The notes: generated from the letters alone by a model not told the origin. Shown: positions 1 to 7,460, counted from the first letter of the stretch. The stretch: 61,789 bases of DNA from JBOGFC01 sp050742155 (GCA_050742155.1 JBOGFC010000081.1:1-61789), one strand, 5' to 3'. Made by a program: numbers and translations.

Positions 1-35
1 TCAGGAGCGTCGTCGGCAAGGACGCAGGACGAAGG

Positions 36-50
36 CGCACCGGTGGTGCG
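36..50. terminator. Small hairpin downstream of the Rieske gene
   Basis: CGCACC and GGTGCG flank a 3-nt loop about 70 nt beyond the stop of the leftward Rieske gene. There is no clear T-tract, so a terminator role is only possible. The rest of positions 1-120 shows no supportable gene. It is rich in GGACG-type short repeats. Confidence 0.25.
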
Positions 51-120
51 TTGAGGACGAGGACGCAGCCGACGGCGGTCCTGGCCGCCCTGGACGCGGC
101 AAACGTTGCGTGACGGGGCA

Positions 121-999
121 CTAGATGGCGATGCAGGCCGGTCCCTGCGGGTAGGGCACGGTCTTGCGGTCGGCCCGGGGCGTCTCGATGATCGAGCTGG
201 TGCGGATGATGAGGTGGTTGCGCTCGTCCACCTGCACTTCGAAGCGGTCCATGTTGCGAGGGGCCGGGCCGCCCTCGTACTCGCCGTGCTGGTTGTACCT
301 GGAGCCGTGGCAGGGGCACTCGAAGCCCTGTGACGTGTCACACCAGGGCACTCGGCATCCCAGGTGCACGCAGCGCTGGTAGAGGGCCGTCACCCCCCCG
401 GCCACCACGGAGGTCCCCTCGAAGGCGGTCCCGGCCGTCTCGTCATCGCTGAAGGGGACCACGTAGGCCCGGGCCTCCGGGATGTATCCGCCGGCGGCAG
501 CGATGGTGCCGTCCGCCTGCCGGAGCCTTCCCAGCAGCTCGTCGACGTCCCCGGCGTCGATGTCGGCCCCGAAGCCGCCGCCCAGCTTGGGCCAGAAGAA
601 AGCCAGCATGGAGAGCCCCATCAGCGCCAGGTAGGCGCCGAACGCGGTGAGGAGGGCCCGGTTGAAGAACTGCCGGCGGGTCACCCCGGCCTCCTCGGCG
701 GGGACCTCCTCCACCCGGCGCACCTGGACCGCCTCCACCGCCTCCCCCTCCTCTTCTTCTTCCTCCTCGACGGGACCCCTGGGCGGCGGGGCAGGCTCCG
801 GGATGGTTCGTTCCTCGGGCCGGCCTGGTCGAGCCAACACCGGCACGGCCATGGAGCGGTCCCGCCGCCGGGTGCGGCGGTCGAGGAGCGGGGCCGGGCT
901 CTCGGCGGTCTCCCGGCGGAAGGCGATGGCGAACACCGCCACCATCCCCATGATGGCCACCGCCGCCACGGCCAGGGCCAGGATCTGGGGGGCCGTCAT
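121..999 (-). CDS. qcrA: Rieske iron-sulfur subunit of a cytochrome bc complex
   Basis: This is the 292-aa Rieske [2Fe-2S] protein of the quinol-oxidising bc complex. It passes an electron from quinol at the Qo site to a c-type cytochrome on the outer face of the membrane. The cluster motifs are CVHLGC (C210, H212, C215) and CPCHGS (C228, C230, H231). C210, H212, C228 and H231 are the expected ligands, with a C215-C230 disulfide. There is a membrane segment at about 4-27, then an acidic Glu-rich stretch (about 78-90), then a second membrane segment at 113-136 preceded by the Tat-like TRRQFFNR. The extra N-terminal segment resembles actinobacterial QcrA. It is the last gene of the leftward operon, 16 nt after the cytochrome b C-terminal gene. 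Confidence 0.95.
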   Translation of the reverse strand: MTAPQILALAVAAVAIMGMVAVFAIAFRRETAESPAPLLDRRTRRRDRSMAVPVLARPGRPEERTIPEPAPPPRGPVEEEEEEEGEAVEAVQVRRVEEVPAEEAGVTRRQFFNRALLTAFGAYLALMGLSMLAFFWPKLGGGFGADIDAGDVDELLGRLRQADGTIAAAGGYIPEARAYVVPFSDDETAGTAFEGTSVVAGGVTALYQRCVHLGCRVPWCDTSQGFECPCHGSRYNQHGEYEGGPAPRNMDRFEVQVDERNHLIIRTSSIIETPRADRKTVPYPQGPACIAI

Positions 1000-1015
1000 G
1001 GCGGGCCTCCCACGC

Positions 1016-1954
1016 TCACCGGGACTGCTCGGCGAACCAGGAGGTCTCCCGGAACCAAGCCAGCAGGTCGTCGAACCAGATCCCGTCCGACCACGGATAG
1101 GTGAAGTTGAAGCCCGGGCCCCGGAAGAGGACTCCGAAGATGGTCAAGGTGCCGGCCGCCATCAGGAAGAAGGTGAACAGCATGATGGCGAACTTGCGGT
1201 CGGTGGGCCGGGTGGAGGGGTTGCGGTCCATGTAGGGGATGGCCATCAGCGCCAGCAGCCCCAGGCCGGGGATCAGGACGCCGGCGATCTGCGGGTCGAA
1301 GTAGGAGAGCAGCTCCTGCAGGCCCAGGAAGTACCAGGGGGCCTTGGAAGGGTTGGGGGTGAGGTTGAAGTTGGCCAGCTCGAGGAGGGGGGCCTGGAGG
1401 ACCACCGAGAGGACGGTCAGGAAGGCGGTCACCGCCAGCAGGGCCGTGAACTCGGCGGCCACCAGGTGCGGCCAGACGCTGACCCGGTCGATGGGCTCGG
1501 CCTTGACCTGCTGGATGGCCCGCGACTTGACCACTGTGAGGAGTCGGTGGCTGCGCACTCCCTCCGGAAAGGCGGGGGGCGGCTGTTTCTGGGGGGTCAC
1601 CGAGGTGGGCCCCGGGGGCTGGGATGGCTGGCCCCCTCCCCCTTCGGGGGAGGGTTGGGGTGGGGGTTCGACTACCGGGGCGCCCACCGCAGCCGGACCC
1701 TTCTCCTCCTCGGCTCCGGGCTCGGCAGCGGGGGCCTCGGCGACGGGGGTGGGCTCCGCCTGGCCCCCTTCGGGGGCAGGTTCGGCCGCGACCTCCGGCA
1801 CGGCAGGCGGGGCCGCCTCGCCCCCCGAACCCCCCGGGGCCGGCGGCGGGGCCTCGCCCTTCCACTCGGCCAGCACCTGCTCGACCGGGACGCCTCTCGC
1901 CTTGGCGCGGGCCTCGGCCGATCTCTGCAGCAGGTGGTCTGGGATATCTACCAC
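1016..1954 (-). CDS. Cytochrome b C-terminal half (subunit IV type) with an N-terminal helical module
   Basis: This 312-aa protein is the C-terminal half of a split cytochrome b, equivalent to b6f subunit IV. Three membrane segments follow residue about 170. The Qo-loop region reads KAPWYFLGLQEL where mitochondrial and b6f proteins have PEWY, so the catalytic Glu position is Pro. The first 165 residues are not typical of subunit IV. Residues 4-32 form a small two-helix module (IPDHLLQRSAEARAKARGVP, then EQVLAEW) that also begins the two cytochrome c genes at 5492 and 6468. A Pro/Glu/Ala linker follows, part of which is encoded by a GC-rich hairpin repeat. The GTG start has AGGAGG 6 nt upstream. 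Confidence 0.9.
   Translation of the reverse strand: MVDIPDHLLQRSAEARAKARGVPVEQVLAEWKGEAPPPAPGGSGGEAAPPAVPEVAAEPAPEGGQAEPTPVAEAPAAEPGAEEEKGPAAVGAPVVEPPPQPSPEGGGGQPSQPPGPTSVTPQKQPPPAFPEGVRSHRLLTVVKSRAIQQVKAEPIDRVSVWPHLVAAEFTALLAVTAFLTVLSVVLQAPLLELANFNLTPNPSKAPWYFLGLQELLSYFDPQIAGVLIPGLGLLALMAIPYMDRNPSTRPTDRKFAIMLFTFFLMAAGTLTIFGVLFRGPGFNFTYPWSDGIWFDDLLAWFRETSWFAEQSR
1632..1666. repeat. GC-rich hairpin repeat (family C), inside a coding region
   Basis: CCCCCTCCC, the loop CTTCG and GGGGGAGGG are followed by TTGGGGTGGGGG. The same pattern recurs at 24602, 26361, 26401, 29298, 39107 and 49106. Here it lies in frame in the linker of the subunit IV gene and is translated on the minus strand as a Pro/Gly stretch (PPPQPSPEGGGG). 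Confidence 0.8.
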
Positions 1955-1964
1955 GCCGCCTCCT

Positions 1965-2759
1965 CTAGAGCGGTCCGGAGATGCCGCCGTCCTTCCGCAC
2001 CCGCCAGAAGTGCACGGACAGGAAGACCACCAGTATGAACGGCAGCATAAAGACGTGTAAGACGTACCAGCGCAAGAGGGTCGGGGCCCCGATCTCGACG
2101 CTCCCCAGCAGGGCGAAGCGGACCTGGTTGCCGAATACCGGTGTGTATCCGGCCATGTTGGTGCCCACCGTCACCGCCCATAGGGCGAGCTGGTCCCAGG
2201 GAAGCAGGTAGCCGGTGAAGGAGAGCAGCAGGGTGAGGAGTAACAGGATCACCCCGACCACCCAGTTGAACTCCCGAGGCGGCTTGTAGGCGCCGTGGTA
2301 GAAGACACGGGACATGTGCAGGAAGACCGACAGCGTCATGAGGTGGGCGCCCCACCGATGCATGTTGCGCACCAGCGACCCGAAGGCGACCCCGGTGGAG
2401 AGGGCCTGCATGTCCTCGTAGGCGGTGGGGACGGCCGGCGTGTAATAGAACATCAGGAAGACGCCGGTGATGGTGAGCAGGATGAAGAGGAAGAAGGTCA
2501 AGCCTCCCAGGCAGAGCGTGTAAGAGAGGCGCACCCCGTGCCGCTTCACCTTGACGGGGTGAAGGTGGTACAGGACATTGTTCATGATCACGTAGGACCG
2601 GTTGCGGGGGCTGTCGGAGTAGGCGGCCCGGAAAGGAGAGCCGGGACGGAAGATGCTCGACCAGACCTGGCTCTCCCGCACCCGCTGAGCCTGGCGGCTG
2701 ACCTGGTCGGGCAGCTGGGCGATCCGCCCCCGCAGCCCGTTGCCGTTGTCGTTGGCCAC
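1965..2759 (-). CDS. qcrB: Cytochrome b N-terminal half (b6 type)
   Basis: This is the 264-aa diheme core of the bc complex, with four membrane helices. Heme ligands are visible as H134 (RNMHRW) with H148 (FLHMSRV), and H235 (YVLHVF) with H250 (LSVHFW). The 14-residue spacing of the second pair is b6-like, and the protein ends in ISGPL as b6 does. C83 in TLCLGGL falls where b6f and Firmicutes b6c proteins carry the Cys that binds heme c(n) covalently. That makes a third heme on the inner side likely. The GTG start has GGGAGG just upstream, and the gene sits 10 nt before the subunit IV start. Confidence 0.95.
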   Translation of the reverse strand: MANDNGNGLRGRIAQLPDQVSRQAQRVRESQVWSSIFRPGSPFRAAYSDSPRNRSYVIMNNVLYHLHPVKVKRHGVRLSYTLCLGGLTFFLFILLTITGVFLMFYYTPAVPTAYEDMQALSTGVAFGSLVRNMHRWGAHLMTLSVFLHMSRVFYHGAYKPPREFNWVVGVILLLLTLLLSFTGYLLPWDQLALWAVTVGTNMAGYTPVFGNQVRFALLGSVEIGAPTLLRWYVLHVFMLPFILVVFLSVHFWRVRKDGGISGPL

Positions 2760-2770
2760 TCAGCCTCCCG

Positions 2771-3220
2771 TCACAGCTTGCCGTAGATGTACCCGTGCGT
2801 GTGGTCGCGCTCGCCGGTGTCGACCTCCCAGGGCGCCAGCTCATCCTCCCCGAGCGCCTCTTCCGAGCCTCGGGCCGCCGGACCGAACTTGCCCAGCACG
2901 ATGACGCCGGTCGGGCAGCGATCTACGCACAGCGCACAGCGAGTGCACTCGTCCTCGTCGACCACGAAGATCACGCCCGCATCCGGATCGTCGGCCGGAT
3001 GGGGCACGTTGACCGCCTCGGCCACGGAGTCCGGGGCCAGCATGTGGATGCACTTCCAGGGGCAGATGTCCACGCAGCCCTCGCAGAGGATGCACTCCGA
3101 CTGGTTGATCAGCAGGAACTGCTTGGACCGCACCGAGGCCTGGACCAGGTCGGTCTCCACCTCGGCGAGCTGGTAATCGTCCCGGAAGGGGGGCAGCTCG
3201 AACCAGACCTCCTTGGCCAT
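2771..3220 (-). CDS. 2x[4Fe-4S] ferredoxin of the bc operon
   Basis: This 149-aa soluble ferredoxin carries two complete CxxCxxCxxxCP motifs, C43-C46-C49-C53 and C92-C95-C98-C102. Each should hold one [4Fe-4S] cluster. It has no signal peptide, so it acts on the cytoplasmic side. The ATG at 3220 is chosen because GGGAGGG lies about 7 nt upstream; a longer reading from 3253 is possible. It lies between a membrane-protein gene (1 nt away) and cytochrome b (11 nt away), so it is probably a subunit or dedicated partner of the bc complex. Ferredoxins are not usual members of bc operons. The acidic tail after residue 115 has no recognisable motif. Confidence 0.9.
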   Translation of the reverse strand: MAKEVWFELPPFRDDYQLAEVETDLVQASVRSKQFLLINQSECILCEGCVDICPWKCIHMLAPDSVAEAVNVPHPADDPDAGVIFVVDEDECTRCALCVDRCPTGVIVLGKFGPAARGSEEALGEDELAPWEVDTGERDHTHGYIYGKL

Positions 3221-3221
3221 C

Positions 3222-3848
3222 TCAGCGCCCTCCCGCTCCGGGCGCCTTCCCAAACGCTCCGGTCCCGGGCCGGACCAGGGTCCGCCCGTACGGCGAGGTG
3301 CGAGGGGGTGGTGGAGGAGGAGGCTGCTTGGCCCGCTCCTGGAGCTGGTAGGCGCCCACGATCACCGCCAGCAGGGCCACCGTGTTGTAGCCCCCCGAGA
3401 TGGCGTCCTTGATGGCGCCGTAGCTGATCGACACCTCGTTGTTGAGCATGAGCCAACGGGGGATGGTGAAGGCCCGCTTCTGGGCGGTCCAGGCCAGGTC
3501 GCTTTGCGTGAGGGTGAGCCATTCGGAGGGGATGATCCCGAAGAAGAGGACCACCTCCAGAGTGGCGATCAGGGCGGACACGGCCGCTCGCGCCCAGGTC
3601 ATCGGCCGGTCGAGGAGCCAGGCGTAGACGAAGGCGGCCACGGCGAGCTGGCCGCCCACCAGGGCGACGATCTGCCCGACGGTCCTCAGCAACCAGCCGC
3701 GCGGGATGGCCGGCAGGATCGGTAGGCCGGTGATCGGATCCTCCTCGGGGAGTCCGGTGAAGTGAGCCAAGGCGATCCCCGCCGCCAGGACGATCAGGCC
3801 GACGGTGATCCCGAGGATGCCGATTCGGATGCGCCGCGCATCGTTCAT
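3222..3848 (-). CDS. Small integral membrane protein heading the bc operon
   Basis: This 208-aa protein is not one I recognise. It has about four membrane segments: residues 8-29, 50-75, 84-108 and a last helix ending near 175. A Pro-rich stretch of seven prolines and a basic tail follow. No heme-ligand pattern or cysteine motif is evident. The ATG at 3848 is preferred because AAGGA lies 8 nt upstream. It is the first gene of the leftward operon with ferredoxin, cytochrome b and Rieske, so an accessory or anchoring role in that complex is likely by context only. An upstream in-frame reading to 4040 would run through the divergent promoter and is less likely. Confidence 0.75.
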   Translation of the reverse strand: MNDARRIRIGILGITVGLIVLAAGIALAHFTGLPEEDPITGLPILPAIPRGWLLRTVGQIVALVGGQLAVAAFVYAWLLDRPMTWARAAVSALIATLEVVLFFGIIPSEWLTLTQSDLAWTAQKRAFTIPRWLMLNNEVSISYGAIKDAISGGYNTVALLAVIVGAYQLQERAKQPPPPPPPRTSPYGRTLVRPGTGAFGKAPGAGGR

Positions 3849-3929
3849 GTGAATTCCTTCACTCTCGAACTGCTCACGCAGGCTCATTAGTAGCAGGCCG
3901 GGGGGGGAAGCCGAAGAGCCGGCCCTCCG

Positions 3930-3957
3930 CTCCCTCTGGGAGAGGGGTCGGCAAGGG
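3930..3957. repeat. Degenerate GC-rich hairpin repeat in the divergent spacer
   Basis: CTCCCTCTGGGAGAGGGG is followed by TCGGCAAGGG. It resembles the family C hairpins but is shorter. It lies in the 178-bp spacer between the bc operon and the CcoN-like operon. Confidence 0.5.
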
Positions 3958-3965
3958 CCGGTGCT

Positions 3966-3994
3966 TTGACGGCCGCGGCCCGGGCGAGGACAAT
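3966..3994 (+). promoter_or_regulatory. Putative sigma70-type promoter of the CcoN-like operon
   Basis: TTGACG (3966-3971) and GACAAT (3989-3994) are separated by 17 nt. They end 32 nt before the TTG start at 4027, which itself has AAGGAGGGG just upstream. Confidence 0.5.
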
Positions 3995-4026
3995 GCCGCC
4001 ACCCCGGGCGACCACGAAGGAGGGGC

Positions 4027-5499
4027 TTGCCAACCGTCACGGAGAGGAAGGCTTCGCCCGCCCCGTCGGGCCGGGGGCGCAGCCGGCTGCTGGGGCTGGT
4101 GGCTTCCGAGCAGGCCGACTCGGCCGCCCGCCGCCACCTGGCGGTTGCCGCTCTCTTCTTGGTGGTGGCGGTCTTCTTGGGCTTGCTGACCTTCTTCCAG
4201 GCGAGGACGCCCGGGTTGGGCTCGGCGTTCCTGGCCTACGGGCGGGTGCGGCCCATGTACACCAACGCGGCGATCTTCGGTTGGTTGGGACTGGGCGGAA
4301 TGAGCGTCGTGTACTACCTGACCCCCCGGCTGACCGGGGTGCGGCTCTGGGGCGAGAGCCTGGCCAATGCCAACCTCTGGCTCTCGGTGCTGGCCTACGC
4401 GGTAGGGATCGCCTCCCTCGGCCTCGGGCTCACCGACGGACGCACCCTCCTCGAGTTCCCGTTGTGGCTCGACCCGGTGGTGGCGGTGACGCTGGCGGTG
4501 CCGGCGTTGGTGGTGACCCGCACGGTGGCCCGGGGGCGGGAGCGCAACCTCTACGTCTCCCTCTGGTATTTGCTGGCCGCCCCCTGGTGGGGCCTCCTCC
4601 TGTACTTGGCCGGGAATCTGCCGGGGCTGTCGGGGGTCGGCTCGGCCGTCCAGAACTGGTTCTTCGCCGGGAACGTGCTGGGCCTGTGGCTGGCCGGGCT
4701 GGCGGTGGGAGCGGCCTACTACGTGGTCCCCAAGGCCACTGGCAACCCTCTCCACAGCCATGCCTTGGCACTGGTGGGCTTCTGGTCGCTCGCCTTCACC
4801 CAACCCTGGACCGGCCAGTCCGGGGCGGTGCACGGTCCGGGGCCGGACTGGCTGGAGACCGTGGCCATCGTCTTCTCGGTGGCGCTGCTGATCCCCATCC
4901 TGGCCGTGGTGGCCAACCTGGCCGCCACCATGCGAGGCGAGTGGGAGATGCTCGATACGTCTTTCGCCTTGCGTTTCGCCTTGCTGGGAGCCGTCTCCTA
5001 TGTTTTGGTGGGGGTGATGGGAGCCTTCCAGGCCACCCGCTCGGCGGCGTCGGTGATCGGCCTCACGCCGTGGGAGGAAGGCACCTTCTCCCTTGCTCTG
5101 TTCGGGGTGCTCACCTCGTTCGTCGCCTCGTTCATCTACTACGCCTGGCCGCGCCTCATCGGACGGGACTGGTTCCGGTTCTCGCTCGGCGAGTGGCACT
5201 TTCGCCTCACTGCCGGGGGGGTGCTGGTGATGACGGTGGCGCTGTGGGCGGCCGGGCTGATCTCCGGATACAACTGGGCGGCCGGGGCCTCCACGGGAGC
5301 CTTCGCCAACACCGGGGAGGGCTTCGCCCAGAGCCTTGCCGGGGTGGGGTTCTTCTCCTTCCTGGCCACGTTGGGGATGGCGGCCGTGAGCCTGGGGCAG
5401 GGGCTGTTCGTCTTCCACCTCTATCGCACCTACACCTCCGGGCCCGCCATCCCCCAGGAGATGCTCGTCACGGTGGACCGGGAGCCCGAGGTTGGCTGA
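4027..5499 (+). CDS. CcoN-like heme-copper oxidase subunit I lacking all metal ligands
   Basis: This 490-aa polytopic protein of about 12 helices aligns along its length with cbb3 oxidase subunit CcoN. Landmarks include RPMYTNAAIF, YYVVPKATGNPL, PDWLETVAIVFSV and GEWHFRLTAGG. Every ligand position is changed. The low-spin heme His is Y78, the CuB His residues are G215, S265 and G266, and the two His of the GHVHSG motif are T353 and S355. Other His residues lie outside these sites. The reading frame is intact and the protein is full length, so this is not simple decay. It cannot reduce oxygen by the known mechanism. It probably serves as a scaffold for the cytochrome c subunits that follow. 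The TTG start has a strong RBS (AAGGAGGGG). Confidence 0.85.
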   Translation: MPTVTERKASPAPSGRGRSRLLGLVASEQADSAARRHLAVAALFLVVAVFLGLLTFFQARTPGLGSAFLAYGRVRPMYTNAAIFGWLGLGGMSVVYYLTPRLTGVRLWGESLANANLWLSVLAYAVGIASLGLGLTDGRTLLEFPLWLDPVVAVTLAVPALVVTRTVARGRERNLYVSLWYLLAAPWWGLLLYLAGNLPGLSGVGSAVQNWFFAGNVLGLWLAGLAVGAAYYVVPKATGNPLHSHALALVGFWSLAFTQPWTGQSGAVHGPGPDWLETVAIVFSVALLIPILAVVANLAATMRGEWEMLDTSFALRFALLGAVSYVLVGVMGAFQATRSAASVIGLTPWEEGTFSLALFGVLTSFVASFIYYAWPRLIGRDWFRFSLGEWHFRLTAGGVLVMTVALWAAGLISGYNWAAGASTGAFANTGEGFAQSLAGVGFFSFLATLGMAAVSLGQGLFVFHLYRTYTSGPAIPQEMLVTVDREPEVG

Positions 5500-6439
5500 A
5501 CTGTCCGAAGTCGCCGAGAAGCTGGGCGTTCCGGAACGGCTCATCGAACGGTCCGCTTCCGCCCGGGCGTCTGCGGAGGGCGTGCCGGTGGAGGAGGTCC
5601 TGGACGCCTGGCTGGAGGGGGGAGCCATCGAGACAGGTGTGGCTCCTGCTGCCGTCGAGGAACGGCTTCCAGAAGAGGAGGCGCCCGAATTCGAAGAGGA
5701 AGTCGTCGAGGAGGAGGAGGCTGTTCCCGTGGGGGCCGCCGCTCCCGTGGCCCAGGCTCCTCCCGTGCAACGTCCGGCACCCGCTCCCGTGGGGCGCCCG
5801 CCCCGCCCCACGGGGCCGCCTCCCCTGCGGGAGCCGGAGAGGAGCGACAACCCCCGCTTCGTCCTGGCCGGGGCGCTCTCGCTCTTCGCCCTTGGGCTGG
5901 TCATGACCGTCGTGCTGCCGATCCTGGAAGCCGCGCAAGCCCGGCCGACCGAGCTGGCGGCCACCTGGCGCAATTACCCGGCCCTCAGTTCAGGGGAGGC
6001 CTCTCCCACCTTGGCTGAGGCCGGCCTGGATCCCGAGCTGGTGGCGGGCGGCCGCCGGATCTACGTGACGGAGGGCTGTTGGTACTGTCACACCCAGCAG
6101 GTGCGCCCGATCATCACGGACGCGGGGTTGGGTCCGGTGACCCGGCCGGGCGATCTGGTCTTCGAGCGCCCCCACCTCCTGGGGAGCCAGAGGATCGGCC
6201 CCGACCTCATGCACGTGGGCGCCCGGGAACCCACCGATCAGGTCGAGTTCGTCAAGGCCTACCTGATCGACCCGCAGGCCGAGCGACGCTACTCCTCCAT
6301 GCCCCCCTACGGCCACCTTTCCGACCAGGACCTCACCGCCCTGGCCCAGTACCTGGTGAGCCTGAAGGGCTCCCTGCCCGAGGAGGAGGAGGGAGACGAG
6401 GGTGAGTCCACGACCACCACGACGGCCCCGGCCGGCTGA
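5492..6439 (+). CDS. CcoO-like monoheme cytochrome c with an N-terminal helical module
   Basis: This 315-aa protein starts at TTG and overlaps the CcoN-like gene by 8 nt. Residues 12-42 hold the module VPERLIERSASARASAEG, then VPVEEVLDAWLEGG. An acidic and Pro-rich linker (55-115) and one membrane helix (about 123-145) follow. The heme c domain has CWYCH (C196, C199, H200) and a probable axial M270 in SSMPPY. The stretch around QQVRP and GSQRIGPDLMHVG is characteristic of CcoO, the cbb3 monoheme subunit. The heme domain should face outward and the N-terminal module the cytoplasm. It ends in a Thr-rich tail. Confidence 0.9.
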   Translation: MAELSEVAEKLGVPERLIERSASARASAEGVPVEEVLDAWLEGGAIETGVAPAAVEERLPEEEAPEFEEEVVEEEEAVPVGAAAPVAQAPPVQRPAPAPVGRPPRPTGPPPLREPERSDNPRFVLAGALSLFALGLVMTVVLPILEAAQARPTELAATWRNYPALSSGEASPTLAEAGLDPELVAGGRRIYVTEGCWYCHTQQVRPIITDAGLGPVTRPGDLVFERPHLLGSQRIGPDLMHVGAREPTDQVEFVKAYLIDPQAERRYSSMPPYGHLSDQDLTALAQYLVSLKGSLPEEEEGDEGESTTTTTAPAG

Positions 6440-6467
6440 TCGGTGAAGGGGCCTACTCTGCCAACAG

Positions 6468-7454
6468 ATGGCTGATCTCTCCGAAGTCTCCACCAAGCTG
6501 GGGGTCCCTGAGCGGCTGGTCGAGCGCTCGGCGGCCGCTCGGGCCGCCGCCGAGGGCGTCCCGGTGGAGGAGGTCCTCGACGCCTGGCTGGCGGGTGGGT
6601 TGGTAGGGGGGGAGGGAAGTCCCCCGGCCGCGGGGGCGCCGGTGAAGGAAGAGGCTCCCCCCGAGGAGGCCGCGGAGGAGGTCCCCGAAGAAGAGGAGAA
6701 GGCCGAGCCGGTCCCGGCGCCGGCCGCAGCCGAGCCCGAGCGGGTCCCGGTGGCGGCGGCCGTCGAGCAGGAGGTCCTACCGGACGAGGAGCGGGACCTG
6801 GTCACCGTGGTCGGAACCGTCGGTCTCCGGGAACGGCGCGATTCCTCCATCCCCCGCTGGCTCCTGGTGGCCTTCCTGGTGGTGCCGCTCTACGCGCTCT
6901 TCTATGTGGTGGTCTATGCCGGGGGGGCGGAGTGCGGGGCCGCCGGGCTGCTCCAGGTGGACGAGGAGACCGGCGGGCTCCTCAACTGCGACGGCAGCCC
7001 CTTCACGCCCGGTGGGGTGGCGGGAGGAGAAGGCGACTTCCTGGCCATGGGCCGGACGCTGTATGCGTCGTCCCCGGCGGTGTGCGCCCGCTGCCACGGT
7101 CGAGGTGGTGAAGGCGGCACTGGGCCGCCGCTCTCCGGTGGGGCCGTGCTCCAGACCTTCCCCGACTGTGACACACACGTGCAATGGGTGACGCTGGGGT
7201 CCAACAATTGGCCGGAGGGGACCTACGGGGCGCCCCAGAAGCCGGTCAGGGGGGGCATGCCCTCGTTCGGGATCGAGGTGGGAGGGCCGCTGTCCGAGGA
7301 GGAGATACGGGCGGTGGTCCTCTTCGAGCGGGTCCAGCACGGCGGCCGGCCCCTCGAGGAGGCGCTCGCCGAGTGCGGCCTGGCGGAGCCCGCGGAGGAA
7401 GACCCCGCTCAGGAGGGCGCCGAAGGGGCCTCCACTTCGACTACCGGGGGATGA
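6468..7454 (+). CDS. Membrane-anchored cytochrome c with the same N-terminal module
   Basis: This 328-aa protein has the module VPERLVERSAAARAAAEG, then VPVEEVLDAWLAGG, at residues 12-44. An acidic linker and a membrane helix at about 130-151 follow, then a class I cytochrome c domain with CARCH (C206, C209, H210) and a likely axial M264 in GGMPSFG. Four further cysteines (C156, C174, C234, C303) lie outside the heme motif and could form disulfides. It follows the CcoO-like gene by 28 nt, so it takes the place of CcoP or a c1-like subunit. Its first 45 residues are almost identical to those of the preceding protein, which suggests duplication of the module. Confidence 0.88.
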   Translation: MADLSEVSTKLGVPERLVERSAAARAAAEGVPVEEVLDAWLAGGLVGGEGSPPAAGAPVKEEAPPEEAAEEVPEEEEKAEPVPAPAAAEPERVPVAAAVEQEVLPDEERDLVTVVGTVGLRERRDSSIPRWLLVAFLVVPLYALFYVVVYAGGAECGAAGLLQVDEETGGLLNCDGSPFTPGGVAGGEGDFLAMGRTLYASSPAVCARCHGRGGEGGTGPPLSGGAVLQTFPDCDTHVQWVTLGSNNWPEGTYGAPQKPVRGGMPSFGIEVGGPLSEEEIRAVVLFERVQHGGRPLEEALAECGLAEPAEEDPAQEGAEGASTSTTGG

Positions 7455-7460
7455 TCGCCG

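Noticed and set aside
4027..5499. Active cbb3 oxidase or nitric oxide reductase
   Set aside because: None of the six ligand histidines is present, so neither known chemistry is possible.
4027..5499. Decayed CcoN pseudogene
   Set aside because: The frame is intact at full length with a strong RBS and overlaps a functional-looking cytochrome gene. Conserved non-ligand motifs are kept.
3874..5973. 699-codon open frame on the minus strand
   Set aside because: It lies antisense to the CcoN-like and CcoO-like genes, has the Arg/Gly/Pro/His-rich composition of a GC-rich shadow frame, and shows no domain.
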